Source of the DNA: Archaeoglobus sp. JdFR-24
GTDB lineage: Archaea > Halobacteriota > Archaeoglobi > Archaeoglobales > Archaeoglobaceae
Reading direction: 5' to 3'
DNA: 7,283 nucleotides
Assembly: GCA_002011215.1 (NCBI GenBank)
Contig: MTML01000092.1
Coordinates: 1-7,283, forward strand
The translations under genes were made by a program, and so were the position numbers. Below are positions 6,248 to 7,283 of this stretch, one piece after another. The notes below the pieces were generated by a model. It saw only the letters and a list, made by a program, of their open reading frames with translations, was not told the origin of the DNA and did not search any database. The first letter of the stretch is position 1. Each line of letters opens with the position of its first letter.

Positions 6248-6250
6248 ATT
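6243..6250 (+). promoter_or_regulatory. Possible TATA box of the dockerin gene
   Basis: CTTTTATT followed by a T lies 29-36 bases before the ATG at 6279. Transcription would begin at about 6272, giving a leader of only a few bases. It overlaps the AAAAGCTTTT palindrome, so a protein bound there would block the promoter. Confidence 0.4.
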
Positions 6251-6278
6251 TGAGAAAAACAAGTAATTTTATAGAGGA

Positions 6279-6809
6279 ATGAAAATGAAAAGAAATTTAG
6301 TAAGCTCCGTATTATTTAGCTTCTTGGCAACTACGTTGCTCCTAGCACCGGCAATGGCTTCAACATACACTGTGACTTTGCGGTTGTTAACGCCTAGCGG
6401 TGAAGAATTATATACTGCGACCTATCCAGAAAAGGTAGACAATATGACGTTAACTGTTCCAGAGCCCCTATACTTAATGATAGTTAGCACATATGGAACA
6501 GATGAATTTACAGCGCCTTTCAACCTAACGTTTTTTGCTGCTCCTGCTTGCATTCTGGAGGTAACAAGTGAACCGCCAGGATTTACTGTGACTTTTGAGC
6601 CTATGATTATTCCTGACTTCAATGAAGACGGTGAAGTTGACATCTTTGATATGGTAAAAGTTGCAAGATGCATCGAAGTTGAAGTTGGACCGCCAGAAAA
6701 TTACGACATGTTCGTTGATCTAAACTTCGACTTAACAGTTGACATCTTTGATCTAGTTCAAATTGCTCAACACATCGGAATAGTCGTCAATCCTCCAGAG
6801 TTGCCGTAG
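6279..6809 (+). CDS. Small secreted protein with C-terminal dockerin-like domain
   Basis: The product has 176 residues. A signal peptide covers about 1-28 (MKMKRN, hydrophobic core, LLLAPAMAS). Residues 29-108 are a beta-rich region of unknown fold; its end (LEVTSEPPGFTVTFEP) resembles PEGA-type strands. Residues 113-166 hold two dockerin-type calcium loops: DFNEDGEVDIFD (113-124) and DLNFDLTVDIFD (147-158), each followed by a helix (MVKVARCI, LVQIAQHI). Asp/Asn residues occupy positions 1, 3, 5, 9 and 12 of both loops; the second has Leu152 where Gly is usual. Dockerins bind cohesin domains, and the next gene encodes one. No catalytic domain is present. AGAGG (6273-6277) is 1 base from the ATG at 6279 but 7 from the ATG at 6285, so translation may begin at the second Met; the signal peptide works either way. 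The gene is divergent from the membrane regulator. Confidence 0.85.
   Translation: MKMKRNLVSSVLFSFLATTLLLAPAMASTYTVTLRLLTPSGEELYTATYPEKVDNMTLTVPEPLYLMIVSTYGTDEFTAPFNLTFFAAPACILEVTSEPPGFTVTFEPMIIPDFNEDGEVDIFDMVKVARCIEVEVGPPENYDMFVDLNFDLTVDIFDLVQIAQHIGIVVNPPELP
6635..6752 (+). repeat. 16-base direct repeat marking the duplicated dockerin loop
   Basis: AGTTGACATCTTTGAT occurs identically at 6635-6650 and 6737-6752, exactly 102 bases (34 codons) apart and in the same frame. Both copies encode VDIFD, the second half of each calcium loop. The in-frame spacing shows the two loops arose by internal duplication, as in other dockerins. Confidence 0.8.
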
Positions 6810-6851
6810 GTGTCATGCGAACCATCACCGCTTTAGCACATCTCCCTTCTC

Positions 6852-6859
6852 TTTTTTTT
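6852..6859 (+). terminator. Oligo-T terminator after the dockerin gene
   Basis: An uninterrupted T8 flanked by C and G lies 43 bases after the TAG of the dockerin gene. It is the longest T-run noticed in the window and is a good archaeal termination signal. It suggests that the cohesin gene has its own transcript, or that read-through is partial. Confidence 0.55.
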
Positions 6860-6875
6860 GTAATTTCTGTCAGAG

Positions 6876-6883
6876 AATAAAAT
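6876..6883 (+). promoter_or_regulatory. Possible TATA box of the cohesin gene
   Basis: AATAAAAT lies about 23-30 bases before the ATG at 6906, which would make the transcript leaderless or nearly so. A second AT-rich run (ATAAATAT, 6886-6893) is too close to be the TATA box. Its location just after the T8 tract fits an independent promoter. Confidence 0.35.
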
Positions 6884-6905
6884 AGATAAATATCGAGAGA
6901 GAAAA

Positions 6906-7283
6906 ATGAACATGGGAGGAATAGAGATAACCAAAAAGGCCCCTGCCTTACTATTGATTCTGGCCCTTGTAATATTAATTCATGCAAATCATCAAGCATA
7001 TCAGACATTAAAAGCTGATAATTCCTTTGTATCCCTAGCGACTTCATCTTCTGAAACAATTTTGTTTGTCAATCCTCCAAGATCCTTCACAGAAGTAAAC
7101 AATGAATTTTTAATAAACGTTTCAATCGCCAATGTTACGGATCTCTACGGTTGGGAATTTAAGATAAAATGGAATTCAACGCTGCTAGACGCTAGAAATG
7201 TCACAGAAGGTACTTTCCTTAAGACTCAAAGCGAAACTTTTTTTGTAATCGACATAAACAACACTGCAGGATACATAAGAGCA
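6906..7283 (+). CDS. Secreted or surface protein with cohesin-like domain, 3'-truncated by window edge
   Basis: The frame opens at the ATG 6906 and is still open at the last base; 126 residues are visible. Residues 12-28 are a hydrophobic signal or anchor (APALLLILALVILIHAN), followed by a Ser/Thr-rich linker. From about residue 51 the sequence has the pattern of a type I cohesin beta-sandwich: ILFVNPPRSFTEVNNEF, then LINVSIANVTDLYGWEF, KIKWNSTLLDARNVTEGTFL and INNTAGYIRA. Cohesins bind dockerins, and a dockerin-like protein is encoded 96 bases upstream on the same strand. Five N-x-S/T sites (71, 76, 90, 98, 118) suggest a glycosylated extracellular protein. A second Met at codon 3 (6912) is an alternative start. 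Whether the missing part has further cohesins, a dockerin, an enzyme or a membrane anchor cannot be seen. The cohesin call is from motif memory, not a search. Confidence 0.8.
   Translation, partial: MNMGGIEITKKAPALLLILALVILIHANHQAYQTLKADNSFVSLATSSSETILFVNPPRSFTEVNNEFLINVSIANVTDLYGWEFKIKWNSTLLDARNVTEGTFLKTQSETFFVIDINNTAGYIRA

Noticed and set aside
6787..7059. A 90-codon open frame on the - strand across the cohesin gene start
   Set aside because: It is antisense to the cohesin gene, which has a clear signal peptide and domain pattern; the - strand product has no recognisable features.
1..7283. CRISPR arrays, tRNA or rRNA genes, insertion sequences, toxin-antitoxin or defence genes
   Set aside because: No regularly spaced repeats, cloverleaf-like sequences, transposase motifs or defence-protein signatures were seen on either strand.

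Overview
The window is a stretch of AT-rich archaeal chromosome (by eye roughly 35-40% GC). The archaeal assignment rests on a ribosomal protein L40e, a transcription factor B (TFB) and a Gar1 RNP protein, plus AT-rich TATA-like boxes and oligo-T ends instead of bacterial -35/-10 promoters. The housekeeping genes together with secreted cohesin and dockerin proteins and a membrane-anchored winged-helix regulator recall Bathyarchaeia-type Thermoproteota. That placement is inference from gene style; no phylogenetic marker was aligned.

Left part (1-1815, + strand): the 3' portion of sucC and a complete sucD overlap by 20 bases and encode the two subunits of succinyl-CoA ligase. Rpl40e, a 53-codon gene, follows after 70 bases and ends at a small palindromic T-rich element that can serve both strands.

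Middle part (1816-4890): a DUF116-type cysteine-rich protein (- strand) diverges from a small helical hypothetical gene (+ strand). The latter converges on a zinc-ribbon/coiled-coil protein (- strand). Next comes a two-gene - strand operon, gar1-tfb, in which the TFB start codon directly abuts the Gar1 stop codon. It links a pseudouridylation and rRNA-processing factor to the general transcription initiation factor.

Right part (5038-7283): this is the accessory and most interesting section. A type I membrane protein with an extracytoplasmic domain, one transmembrane helix and a C-terminal cytoplasmic winged helix (- strand) is divergent from a small secreted protein ending in a dockerin-like Ca-binding repeat pair (+ strand). 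The next gene on the + strand is a secreted or anchored protein with a cohesin-like domain, cut by the window end. The three genes look like an archaeal cell-surface cohesin/dockerin module with a candidate membrane-bound regulator next door.

No rRNA, tRNA, CRISPR array, insertion sequence or replication origin was seen. No gene-free stretch exceeds 300 bases; the longest is the 257-base divergent promoter region 6022-6278.
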